In this document: positions 6,925 through 13,407 of the stretch, one piece after another
Numbering within the stretch: position 1 is the first letter of the stretch
Layout of the letters: each line of letters begins with the position of its first letter
Notes under the pieces: generated by a model
Databases searched by the model: none
The model's input: only the letters and a program-made list of their open reading frames with translations
What the model was told of the DNA's origin: nothing
Position numbers and translations under genes: made by a program
Origin: Bacteroidota bacterium
Lineage (GTDB): Bacteria; Bacteroidota; Ignavibacteria; Palsa-1295
Direction: 5' to 3'
NCBI GenBank assembly: GCA_025363505.1
Contig: JANYDV010000074.1
Coordinates: 1 to 23,304 of the forward strand
DNA: 23,304 nucleotides

Positions 6925-6945
6925 GGGCGGCTTGAGTGTCCGCCC
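6925..6945 (-). terminator. GC-rich hairpin between the EthD-like and crotonase genes
   Basis: GGGCGG (6925-6930) pairs with CCGCCC (6940-6945) around a nine-base loop. The stem can extend by two A-T pairs past a bulged C. It lies 26 bases after the EthD-like stop with no U-tract. It may be an attenuator, a processing site or a weak terminator that partly separates the crotonase from the genes upstream. Confidence 0.4.
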
Positions 6946-6971
6946 CATGATCTAACTGAAAGGGGAATAAC

Positions 6972-7298
6972 TTACAATGTTATTGCATCAACTTTGCCGA
7001 CACACATTGATACAAGTGGTCCTGCAAAGCCCATCAAATCTTTACCGGCAGCTTTATTTTCATCCGAAGCCATTGCCGATTTAAACCCATCCATATCATC
7101 GAAATACATATTGCATTGCAAATATGGTTGCTCGGCAAGTGTTGAAGTCGGCGGTGTGAGCATTTTTGAGAATTTCGTTACTTCGAGTTTTCGAAGCCCG
7201 GGTATTTTTTTTATAAGTGGTGAATGGACATCATTATAGTGTGCATCAAATGCCGCGCTATCTTCAGGGGTTTTGTAGATTGCTGATAAAACTACCAT
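6972..7298 (-). CDS. EthD family small protein (dimeric alpha/beta-barrel)
   Basis: This 108-residue protein matches the EthD family pattern. It opens with a beta strand, MVVLSAIYK, followed by PEDSAAFDAHYNDVHSPLIKKIPGL, in which the H-Y...H-x-P-L motif and the P-G-L turn are characteristic. A later strand, LQCNMYFDDMDGFKSAM, matches the second half of the ferredoxin-like fold. EthD was first seen beside the ethyl-tert-butyl-ether P450 system and is often found near aromatic or CoA catabolic genes; its catalytic role is generally unclear. Here it sits 19 bases after DUF3467 and 80 bases before a crotonase, which supports a link to catabolism (inference). No signal peptide is seen. Confidence 0.8.
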   Translation of the reverse strand: MVVLSAIYKTPEDSAAFDAHYNDVHSPLIKKIPGLRKLEVTKFSKMLTPPTSTLAEQPYLQCNMYFDDMDGFKSAMASDENKAAGKDLMGFAGPLVSMCVGKVDAITL

Positions 7299-7317
7299 TG
7301 TATATTACGGTAAAATG

Positions 7318-7674
7318 TTAATGTACTTTTTCGCCACCGCCATTAGTATTGCCGCTGGTTGGGGTTGCCGGTCCTGTCCGGAATCCGAATGGATGATTAT
7401 TCTGTCCTTCGACTCGAATTTCGCCATACTGGCTCTCATAACGAGTAATATTTTCCTGCATAGCTCCGAGAAGCAGTTTCATATGCTGTGGGGTCATGAT
7501 AATACGCGATAGCACACGAGCACGCGGTACGCCGGGTGTGACACGAGTATAATCAATAATAAACTCAGCAGGGGAATGGGTGATGATAGCAAGGTTTGAG
7601 TATATACCCTCAGCTTCTTTCTCGCCCAATTCAATCTGCAGTTGTTGTCCTTGTGGTTCGTTGTTGTTGTCCAT
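7318..7674 (-). CDS. DUF3467 domain protein
   Basis: This 118-residue cytosolic protein matches the DUF3467 family: LQIELGEKEAEGIYSNLA, then ITHSPAEFIIDYTRVTPGVP, then RARVLSRIIMTPQHMKLLL and a closing IRYESQYG-like helix with NITRYESQYGEIRV. The last 20 residues are a low-complexity Gly/Thr/Asn tail. The family is widespread in Bacteroidota and relatives and has no established function that I know of. It lies 18 bases after the TPR lipoprotein gene and 19 bases before the EthD-like gene, so it is very likely co-transcribed with both. Confidence 0.85.
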   Translation of the reverse strand: MDNNNEPQGQQLQIELGEKEAEGIYSNLAIITHSPAEFIIDYTRVTPGVPRARVLSRIIMTPQHMKLLLGAMQENITRYESQYGEIRVEGQNNHPFGFRTGPATPTSGNTNGGGEKVH

Positions 7675-7692
7675 TTGTTTTCTTTACCTATA

Positions 7693-9174
7693 TTACTTAG
7701 AAAGTTTGTCGTACATTTTCATTGCCTCGTCAGCACTTTTAGAATTTTTATTGGCTACATATACTTTCATCATTGCTTGCCAATACCATTTGTCATTTCC
7801 TACATCAGTGCTTTTAAGGGCTTCGAGTTCAGAAAGTGTTTTGTCCTTCATATCCTTTTTGCCTAAAATATCATACAGCTGAAAGAGATTCGAGAGCGTG
7901 TTATAATCTTTCGGATTGACCGAACGAACACGTTCGTAATAACCAACTGATTTTTCAAGCAATGGTTTTACATCTGCCTTCTTATCTTTCTTTTGTTGAT
8001 CTGCCGCCCAATTTTGATAGGCTACTCCGAGATTATAGAGTGCATTCTCAAAACCCGGGTCGATCGAAAGAGATTTCTCATACGCCTCAATGCCACCCTG
8101 GAAGTCCTGAGTTTTTAAGAGTACAGCCCCATAAGCTGCGTAGAGTTGCTTAGATGGGTGTTCGTTGAGCAAACGCTTATACATTGACTTTGCCTTTTCC
8201 GGCTCATCAAGTTTGGAATAGATATCGGGTATGATATTTGAAGCATTTTCATCTGAGGGATCAAGACGTTGGATAGCAACGAGCAACGAAATCACTTTGT
8301 TGTACAACTCTTCAGCTTTGGGTTTATCGCCATTTGCCAATGCTTTATTTGCTTGCGCATAATAGTAGATTGCAAGTTCGGTATACGTTTTGATGGAGAC
8401 ACGCATAGGTTGCATGCCTGCATCAGCAGAGGTTGTAAAACGCCATCCTGTTAATTGTAAACCACGCCCACCTTTTGTTGCTTTTTCAAAATAAAAGAAT
8501 CCATCGTTTGAGCGGTATGTATAAACTAATACTGAATCGCTACCAGCTAATGTTATCATCTGTTGGCTACTCGGTGAGCCACCGATTGCCTTTTCAACTG
8601 ACTCAGGGGACATCTTGAGTGTGACGCCAAGGGAAACACCTTGATCATGCGAAGAACGAACTTGCTTCAATGCTTCTTCATAGACTCCCACTGCTTTCGG
8701 GGTATCGAGAGCCGCTAAATACACTTCGCCAAGCGTTTCATAAGTCTCGGCTTGGTCAGGTGCTACTTTTTTCGCAGATTCGAGCAGACCCAAGGCAGCC
8801 TGTTGTGCTTCTTTACTCTCTGGATTTTGACTGAATGCGCCAACTCCTCCATTGTAGAGTTGAACCCAAGTGTTACGACGAACATCCTCGACTTGCCCAC
8901 GGAATTTGATTGCATACAGTCTTGCCGTATCAATCACTTCAGCGATTTTCTCGTAATTTTTTAGGTCATACAAATTTTGTACATAGAGCGCCCATCCTTC
9001 ATCACTATGAGGGTCGCTCTTGAGTGCGGCGAGTAACAACTCATTTGCTTTGTTATAGTTACGTTGACCACGATAGAGTTTGGCGCTCGAAATTTCTGCA
9101 CCACCGCAGCCAATGTACTGCAGTGAGAGCGAGAATATTGCCAAAAATAGTGCAAGACGTGTCAGTTTCTTCAT
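7693..9174 (-). CDS. TPR-repeat lipoprotein with a central BamE/SmpA-like segment
   Basis: This is a 493-residue predicted lipoprotein. The signal peptide ends in LQYIGC, with C23 as lipid anchor; the tyrosine at -3 is a weak lipobox. TPR-like helical repeats occupy about 30-175 and 262-490; examples are AETYETLGEVYLAALDTPKA and ALYNLGVAYQNWA. Between them, at about 181-246, is a non-TPR block with the pattern of a small BamE/SmpA-type fold: a G-V-T-L-K-M-S-P-E-S-V start, an I-G-G-S-P turn and strands ending in FFYFEKATKGGRGLQLTGW. Such proteins usually scaffold envelope complexes. It is first in the cluster with DUF3467, EthD-like and crotonase genes; the functional link is not obvious. No ribosome-binding site is seen. 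Confidence 0.8.
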   Translation of the reverse strand: MKKLTRLALFLAIFSLSLQYIGCGGAEISSAKLYRGQRNYNKANELLLAALKSDPHSDEGWALYVQNLYDLKNYEKIAEVIDTARLYAIKFRGQVEDVRRNTWVQLYNGGVGAFSQNPESKEAQQAALGLLESAKKVAPDQAETYETLGEVYLAALDTPKAVGVYEEALKQVRSSHDQGVSLGVTLKMSPESVEKAIGGSPSSQQMITLAGSDSVLVYTYRSNDGFFYFEKATKGGRGLQLTGWRFTTSADAGMQPMRVSIKTYTELAIYYYAQANKALANGDKPKAEELYNKVISLLVAIQRLDPSDENASNIIPDIYSKLDEPEKAKSMYKRLLNEHPSKQLYAAYGAVLLKTQDFQGGIEAYEKSLSIDPGFENALYNLGVAYQNWAADQQKKDKKADVKPLLEKSVGYYERVRSVNPKDYNTLSNLFQLYDILGKKDMKDKTLSELEALKSTDVGNDKWYWQAMMKVYVANKNSKSADEAMKMYDKLSK

Positions 9175-9279
9175 AGGGACTGAATAATGGTATTATCAAT
9201 GAAGAAATGACAACACTATTTTTGCGAGTTGAATTTCGGGTGAAACCGACTAGTTTTATGACTGTCTCGCTATAGGTAT

Positions 9280-9981
9280 TTACTTCATTTTGAGAAGCTC
9301 CGGAAAGTCTTTTTGAAATTTTTGGACTTCGGGTACCGTCACGTGCGCAATGTAGGATTGTGTTGGATGATTGCGGTAGTATCGTAGGTGGTAATCTTCG
9401 GCACGATAAAATTTAGTGAACGAGGCGAGTTCTGTAATTACAGGTTTTGTATAAGTATGCGAAGCATTGATTTTTGCGATATACGCTTCGGCTTGTTGCT
9501 TTTGTGCAGGACTATGATAAAAGATTGCTGAACGGTATTGAGTACCTTCATCAGGATATGCCATATTCGGAGTCGTAGGATCATGTTCAGTAAAAAATAC
9601 TTGCAACAGTTTTTCATAACTAATCACCGTAGGGTCGAATGTAATATCGACAGATTCTGTATGACCTGTCGTGCCGTTGCTCACCATCTCATACGATGGG
9701 TTTTTCTCGCTACCACCTGAATAACCCGGAAGGGCATCTTTGACACCTTTAATCTCTAAAAAAATCTCTTCGGAATGCCAGAAACATCCCATTGCAAAAG
9801 TCGCTCGTTCGGAGTGTTCACTCATCGGGGTTTCAGGTAGTTCTTTGACCTCATTACTTACTTCCGTTGTCTTTGCATCGCCTTTTTTCGCTGAGCATCC
9901 CGTGGCAGTGAGAAGAATGATACTTAACAAGCACACGATCGTGCTTCTTGTAGTAGAGAAATATTTTGAGAATATAGTCAT
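9280..9981 (-). CDS. msrA: Exported lipoprotein peptide-methionine (S)-S-oxide reductase MsrA
   Basis: MsrA reduces methionine-S-sulfoxide in damaged proteins. The active site reads AMGCFWHSEE with nucleophile C66. Other family marks are GYSGG (86-90), GHTESV (106-111), HDPTTPN (133-139) and GTQYRSAI (146-153). Unlike cytosolic MsrA, it begins with a lipoprotein signal peptide (TATGC, lipid cysteine C29) and a 30-residue linker, which places it in the envelope. Apart from C17 in the signal peptide and lipidated C29, C66 is the only cysteine, so there is no internal resolving cysteine and regeneration must use an external thiol donor. It is flanked by 105 and 122 non-coding bases and appears to be transcribed alone. 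Confidence 0.94.
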   Translation of the reverse strand: MTIFSKYFSTTRSTIVCLLSIILLTATGCSAKKGDAKTTEVSNEVKELPETPMSEHSERATFAMGCFWHSEEIFLEIKGVKDALPGYSGGSEKNPSYEMVSNGTTGHTESVDITFDPTVISYEKLLQVFFTEHDPTTPNMAYPDEGTQYRSAIFYHSPAQKQQAEAYIAKINASHTYTKPVITELASFTKFYRAEDYHLRYYRNHPTQSYIAHVTVPEVQKFQKDFPELLKMK

Positions 9982-10048
9982 AGTCTGATATTATTGATTG
10001 TTGTCTAGAGATATACGTCTACAATACTGAAATAGATTCGACTTTGGC

Positions 10049-10079
10049 AAAAAAAAAGAGCCGGCGAAAAGCCGGCTCT
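10049..10079 (-). terminator. Rho-independent terminator of pepA
   Basis: Read on the minus strand, a perfect 9-bp GC-rich stem (GAGCCGGC/GCCGGCTC plus an A-T pair) with a five-base loop is followed by a run of Ts, the complement of the A-run at 10049-10057. It begins 25 bases after the pepA stop. This is the clearest intrinsic terminator in the window. Confidence 0.92.
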
Positions 10080-10103
10080 CATCGTAAAAAGAGATATCTT
10101 CTA

Positions 10104-11621
10104 TTACTTCCCAGCCTGCTCGGTTAGCATTTCGGTCAGTAATCGGACACAGACTCCTGTGCCGCCTTTGTTGATATAATCAGTGCTTGTTTCGCCACGA
10201 GCAGTACCGGCAATATCCAAATGAGTCCACGGATAATCGGTGAATCTCTTTAAGAACATCGCGGCGGTGATAGCGCCACCCCAACGACCGCCGACGTTTT
10301 TAATATCTGCACAATCGCTCTTAATGAGGTCATCGTATTCATCATAAATCGGTAGTTCGCACACGCGCTCATACACTTTATCACCCAATCTCTTGAGTTG
10401 TGTCTTCATCTTTTCGTCATTTCCCATCATACCCGTTGTGACATGACCGAGCGCGACAACACAAGCTCCGGTGAGGGTAGCAAGATCAATAACATGTTTT
10501 GGATTGTATTGCTTTGCCCAGATAAGAGCATCTGCAAGTACGAGTCTGCCTTCTGCATCAGTATTATCGATTTCAGCAGACACCCCATTAGGATATGTGA
10601 TGATGTCACCGGGACGTGCGGCTGTTCCTGACGGCATATTCTCCGCGCTGGAACAAAGACCGATAACATTGACATTGAGTTTCAGCTCGGCAATCGCTTT
10701 TAAGGTCGCGATAACCGTTGCGGCGCCCGACATATCGCTGATCATATCACCCATTCCGGCTCCGGGCTTTAAAGAGATACCACCAGTATCAAATGTAATA
10801 CCTTTGCCGACGAGTACGATCGGCTGTGCCTTTTTATCTTTTGCTCCTCGATATTCCATAATGATGAAACGGCTTTCTTTTGCCGACCCTTCACCAACGG
10901 CAAGGATACCGATCATCTTATTCTTTTTAAGTTCTTTGTCACCAAAAAGAGTGACTTTAATGCCATTTCCTTTTGCTGCATCTTGTGCCCACTTGCCAAG
11001 AACTTCAGGGTATTTGAAATTCGAAGGTTCGTTTTCCATATCACGAGCGAAGATCGTTGCAGCGCAAATGACCTGTGCACGATCAATAGCACTGCTAACT
11101 TCCTTAAAACTTGAACCATAAATGTCTTTGTCATTACAGAAAATCGTAAGCTTTTCGAGGGTGATGGGCTTTTCGGTTTTCTTTTTGAATTTATCAAATT
11201 TATAGAGTCCCAGTAATACTCCCTCAACTGCCGCATTAGCGATCTCAGCACCGTTCGAACCTTTTACTTCCGGAAGAAAAAATCCTAATGACTTGCCTTT
11301 GAGTGCAACTGTCTTCTTTGCTGCCCGAGCCGCCGCGCGACGGACTGTTTCGAGTGTAATCATTTCGGGTTTGCCAAGACCTACGAGAAGCATACGCTTG
11401 CTTCGCATTTCTTTCTTTGCGGGATATAGGACAATCAGCTCATCTTTACGACCCGTCAGATCGCCGGCGGCGAGCATCGTGGTTGCCTGTTGTTGCAACG
11501 GCGTACCCTCGCCGTACCATTTCAAACTATCTTTGATCCACTTTGTGTCTTCTGGTTGGAAATAGACTACCGCATCAGAATCAAATGACTCCGAATTGCC
11601 TTTTATTACATTAATGTTCAT
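10104..11621 (-). CDS. pepA: Leucyl aminopeptidase (M17 family, PepA)
   Basis: This is a cytosolic hexameric two-metal aminopeptidase that removes N-terminal residues from peptides. The C-terminal catalytic domain (about 175-500) contains the signature NTDAEGRL. The metal and catalytic residues K273, D278, K285, D296, D355, E357 and R359 have exactly the spacing of bovine lens LAP (K250, D255, K262, D273, D332, E334, R336). The N-terminal alpha/beta domain (1-170) is divergent, as usual. At 505 residues it has family length and no signal peptide. It is a single-gene unit with its own terminator, divergent from the alpha/beta hydrolase only 45 bases away; a candidate -7 box lies in between. 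Confidence 0.96.
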   Translation of the reverse strand: MNINVIKGNSESFDSDAVVYFQPEDTKWIKDSLKWYGEGTPLQQQATTMLAAGDLTGRKDELIVLYPAKKEMRSKRMLLVGLGKPEMITLETVRRAAARAAKKTVALKGKSLGFFLPEVKGSNGAEIANAAVEGVLLGLYKFDKFKKKTEKPITLEKLTIFCNDKDIYGSSFKEVSSAIDRAQVICAATIFARDMENEPSNFKYPEVLGKWAQDAAKGNGIKVTLFGDKELKKNKMIGILAVGEGSAKESRFIIMEYRGAKDKKAQPIVLVGKGITFDTGGISLKPGAGMGDMISDMSGAATVIATLKAIAELKLNVNVIGLCSSAENMPSGTAARPGDIITYPNGVSAEIDNTDAEGRLVLADALIWAKQYNPKHVIDLATLTGACVVALGHVTTGMMGNDEKMKTQLKRLGDKVYERVCELPIYDEYDDLIKSDCADIKNVGGRWGGAITAAMFLKRFTDYPWTHLDIAGTARGETSTDYINKGGTGVCVRLLTEMLTEQAGK

Positions 11622-11651
11622 TAGGATGGAAATTATTGATTTAATAATTCA

Positions 11652-11659
11652 CAAAATTA
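11652..11659 (-). promoter_or_regulatory. Candidate Bacteroidota-type -7 box for pepA
   Basis: On the minus strand the sequence reads TAATTTTG, matching TAnnTTTG, 30 bases ahead of the pepA ATG in the 45-base divergent intergenic region. A TTG lies about 22 bases further upstream, inside the start of the divergent hydrolase gene, close to the expected -33 position. Confidence 0.35.
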
Positions 11660-11666
11660 CGCAATT

Positions 11667-12521
11667 ATGAGTGTCGTTCACCAAGAATTGATTTTGAAAA
11701 GCTGCGAAGGCGACCCGATCAGAACCGATATCCGTTATGTATCAACGCATAGTCCCAAACCTGTTGTCCTATTTCTTCATGGGTTCAAAGGCTTTAAAGA
11801 CTGGGGTCCATTCCCGATGATTCGTGATCGTCTGGCTAAGGAAGGATATTTCGTAGTCGCTTTTAACTTTTCTCATAATGGAATTGGTGATGATCTTTAT
11901 AATTTTACTGAACTTGATCTTTTCGCCGAACAAACAATCAGCCGTGAGTTGAATGAGGTAAAAGATGTATTGTCGATAATCAGAAATGGGGAGTTACCTA
12001 TCAATCAAGATGAAATAAACACCGATTCGATTTCAATCCTTGCCCACTCACGGGGTGCAGCCACAGCCATGCTCGCCACAAGTGAGGATAAAAATATTTA
12101 CAATCTGGTTCTCTGGGCTCCGGTTAGTTCGTTCAATCGATTTAGTGATCGACAAAATGCCGAGTGGAGAAAGAGAGGGTTTGTCGAACAACTCAACTCC
12201 AGAACAAATCAATTAATGAGAATCAATAGCGCATTGTTGGCTGATCTGGAAACGAATGAAGAGAAGTTTAATATTGCTCGAATAGCAAAACAACTGTCAG
12301 TATCAAATATCCCGCTTCATATCATCGTTGGGAGCGAAGACATTTCTACACCGGTTGCTGAATCACAAGCAATTGCCAAAGCCTATGGCGAAAAAGCAAC
12401 ACTCACCATTATCGAAAAGACCGGGCATACCTTCGGAGCGGTACATCCATTTGAAGTCTCAAACGATGCTCTTGAAAAATTGATTAAGCAGACTGTTGCT
12501 TATCTAAAAATTAAACAGTAA
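11667..12521 (+). CDS. Alpha/beta-hydrolase (serine hydrolase, esterase/peptidase-like)
   Basis: This is a 284-residue cytosolic alpha/beta-fold hydrolase. The HGF at 38-40 supplies the oxyanion hole, S128 in LAHSRGA is the nucleophile elbow (GxSxG-like with A and R variants), D225 in GSEDISTP the acid and H254 in KTGHTFG the base. A helical lid region (about 155-205) lies between strands 6 and 7. The substrate cannot be told; dienelactone-hydrolase and prolyl-oligopeptidase-like proteins share this layout. The gene is divergent from pepA and convergent with the next lipoprotein gene, its stop directly abutting that gene's stop with no spacer. No Shine-Dalgarno sequence precedes the ATG. Confidence 0.88.
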   Translation: MSVVHQELILKSCEGDPIRTDIRYVSTHSPKPVVLFLHGFKGFKDWGPFPMIRDRLAKEGYFVVAFNFSHNGIGDDLYNFTELDLFAEQTISRELNEVKDVLSIIRNGELPINQDEINTDSISILAHSRGAATAMLATSEDKNIYNLVLWAPVSSFNRFSDRQNAEWRKRGFVEQLNSRTNQLMRINSALLADLETNEEKFNIARIAKQLSVSNIPLHIIVGSEDISTPVAESQAIAKAYGEKATLTIIEKTGHTFGAVHPFEVSNDALEKLIKQTVAYLKIKQ

Positions 12522-12974
12522 TTATTTAATTTTTATAAATTCTGTCACGAAACCATCGGCAACAGCCTCTTCGGAAACAGTAATAGTATCCGTTTTGATA
12601 AAAACTCTGATTGGGCTATTACTTTTAATCGTGACATTGGGTAAACGTTGATTGAGAACAGCATCCACAAATCCCTTACCCAGAGTAAAGTAAAAGTGCG
12701 TACTATCTATTTTACCTACGGAGTATGATCCGTTAGCAACAACCGAGTCATTTCTTGAAATAGAGCAACTACTATCGCTCAAAACAGTGAGTGTACAAGT
12801 ATAACCTTCAGTTGTAGGAGTGTATGTCCAGCCGCCAATACCACCGGTAGTTATTGTCCAGCGCCATTTGCCATTAAATCCTGTTTGGTTGTCAGTATTG
12901 ACGGTTGATGTGGAGTTGGAGCATGCTATAAAGCTAAGCCCAATACATACACACCATATTTTTACTCTTTTCAT
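12522..12974 (-). CDS. Small lipoprotein of unknown function (lipocalin-like pattern)
   Basis: This 150-residue protein has a lipoprotein signal ending SFIAC (C18 predicted lipid site) and a Ser/Thr/Asn-rich linker. The mature part is all beta in character and starts with GKWRWTITTGGIGGWTYTP, a pattern like that of short lipocalin-like lipoproteins of Bacteroidota. Strands such as TCTLTVLSDSSCSISRND and HFYFTLGKGFVDAVLN follow. Two further cysteines, in YTCTL and SSCSI, could form a disulfide. I do not recognise a specific family. Its stop codon abuts the stop of the convergent hydrolase. Confidence 0.72.
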   Translation of the reverse strand: MKRVKIWCVCIGLSFIACSNSTSTVNTDNQTGFNGKWRWTITTGGIGGWTYTPTTEGYTCTLTVLSDSSCSISRNDSVVANGSYSVGKIDSTHFYFTLGKGFVDAVLNQRLPNVTIKSNSPIRVFIKTDTITVSEEAVADGFVTEFIKIK

Positions 12975-13131
12975 AATGTTATATCGACCCGTTTTTTTTT
13001 ATCACAACATAAACCGATTCAGAATGTTACATCTTTGTCGCTTCTCCTTAGTTGCAAAATCACGAGTGAGACAGTGTTTTGCTAAACGTTTATCAGAGCA
13101 ATATGTTTAAGTGATATATATTTTCAACATA

Positions 13132-13359
13132 ATGGAAGAGACCACTTTCGAGCAAGATATACAATTAGTTACGGCGAAGCAAGCCGAAGTATTTAATTTG
13201 GAGTTCGGCGAAGGACTCTCAAATACCGAGATCGCAAAAAGACTTGGCATTTCACTAAATAGCGTAAAAACTCGTAAAAAACTTGGAAACGCTGCAATAA
13301 AGGCACATCATCTCAAACTCAAGAAATCAGTGCAAAATCAACCTCCATCCACAGTGTAA
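13132..13359 (+). CDS. Stand-alone sigma-70 region 4-like HTH protein
   Basis: This 75-residue protein consists mainly of a helix-turn-helix resembling sigma-70 region 4. The core is VTAKQAEVFNLEFGEGLSNT, then EIAKRLGISLNSVKTRKKLG, then NAAIKAH. Promoter-recognition region 2 is absent, and the 157 bases upstream do not encode it in any frame I read, so it is not a split ECF sigma gene visible here. An in-frame GTG at 13111 would add seven residues, but the ATG at 13132 is the better start. It is followed 48 bases later by a T9SS-secreted propeller gene and may regulate it (inference). It may also be a remnant of an ECF sigma factor. Confidence 0.72.
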   Translation: MEETTFEQDIQLVTAKQAEVFNLEFGEGLSNTEIAKRLGISLNSVKTRKKLGNAAIKAHHLKLKKSVQNQPPSTV

Positions 13360-13407
13360 TTGTTTTTCAGAAATGGTGTTGTTTTATATATATCCCAATA
13401 CAAATTA

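Noticed and set aside
9217..9224. TATTTTTG box on the plus strand
   Set aside because: It matches TAnnTTTG but the genes on both sides are on the minus strand, so no gene lies downstream in that orientation.
10471..11121. A 216-codon open frame on the plus strand inside pepA
   Set aside because: It is fully antisense to a pepA with all catalytic residues intact, and its product is a Ser/Pro/Ala-rich shadow without recognisable domains.
12992..13000. Run of nine Ts
   Set aside because: No stem precedes it on the plus strand and it lies upstream of both neighbouring genes, so it is not a terminator; probably a simple homopolymer.
12975..13131. Search for a sigma region 2 upstream of the HTH protein
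   Set aside because: All three plus frames were read and none encodes a region 2-like sequence; the gap is too short for one.
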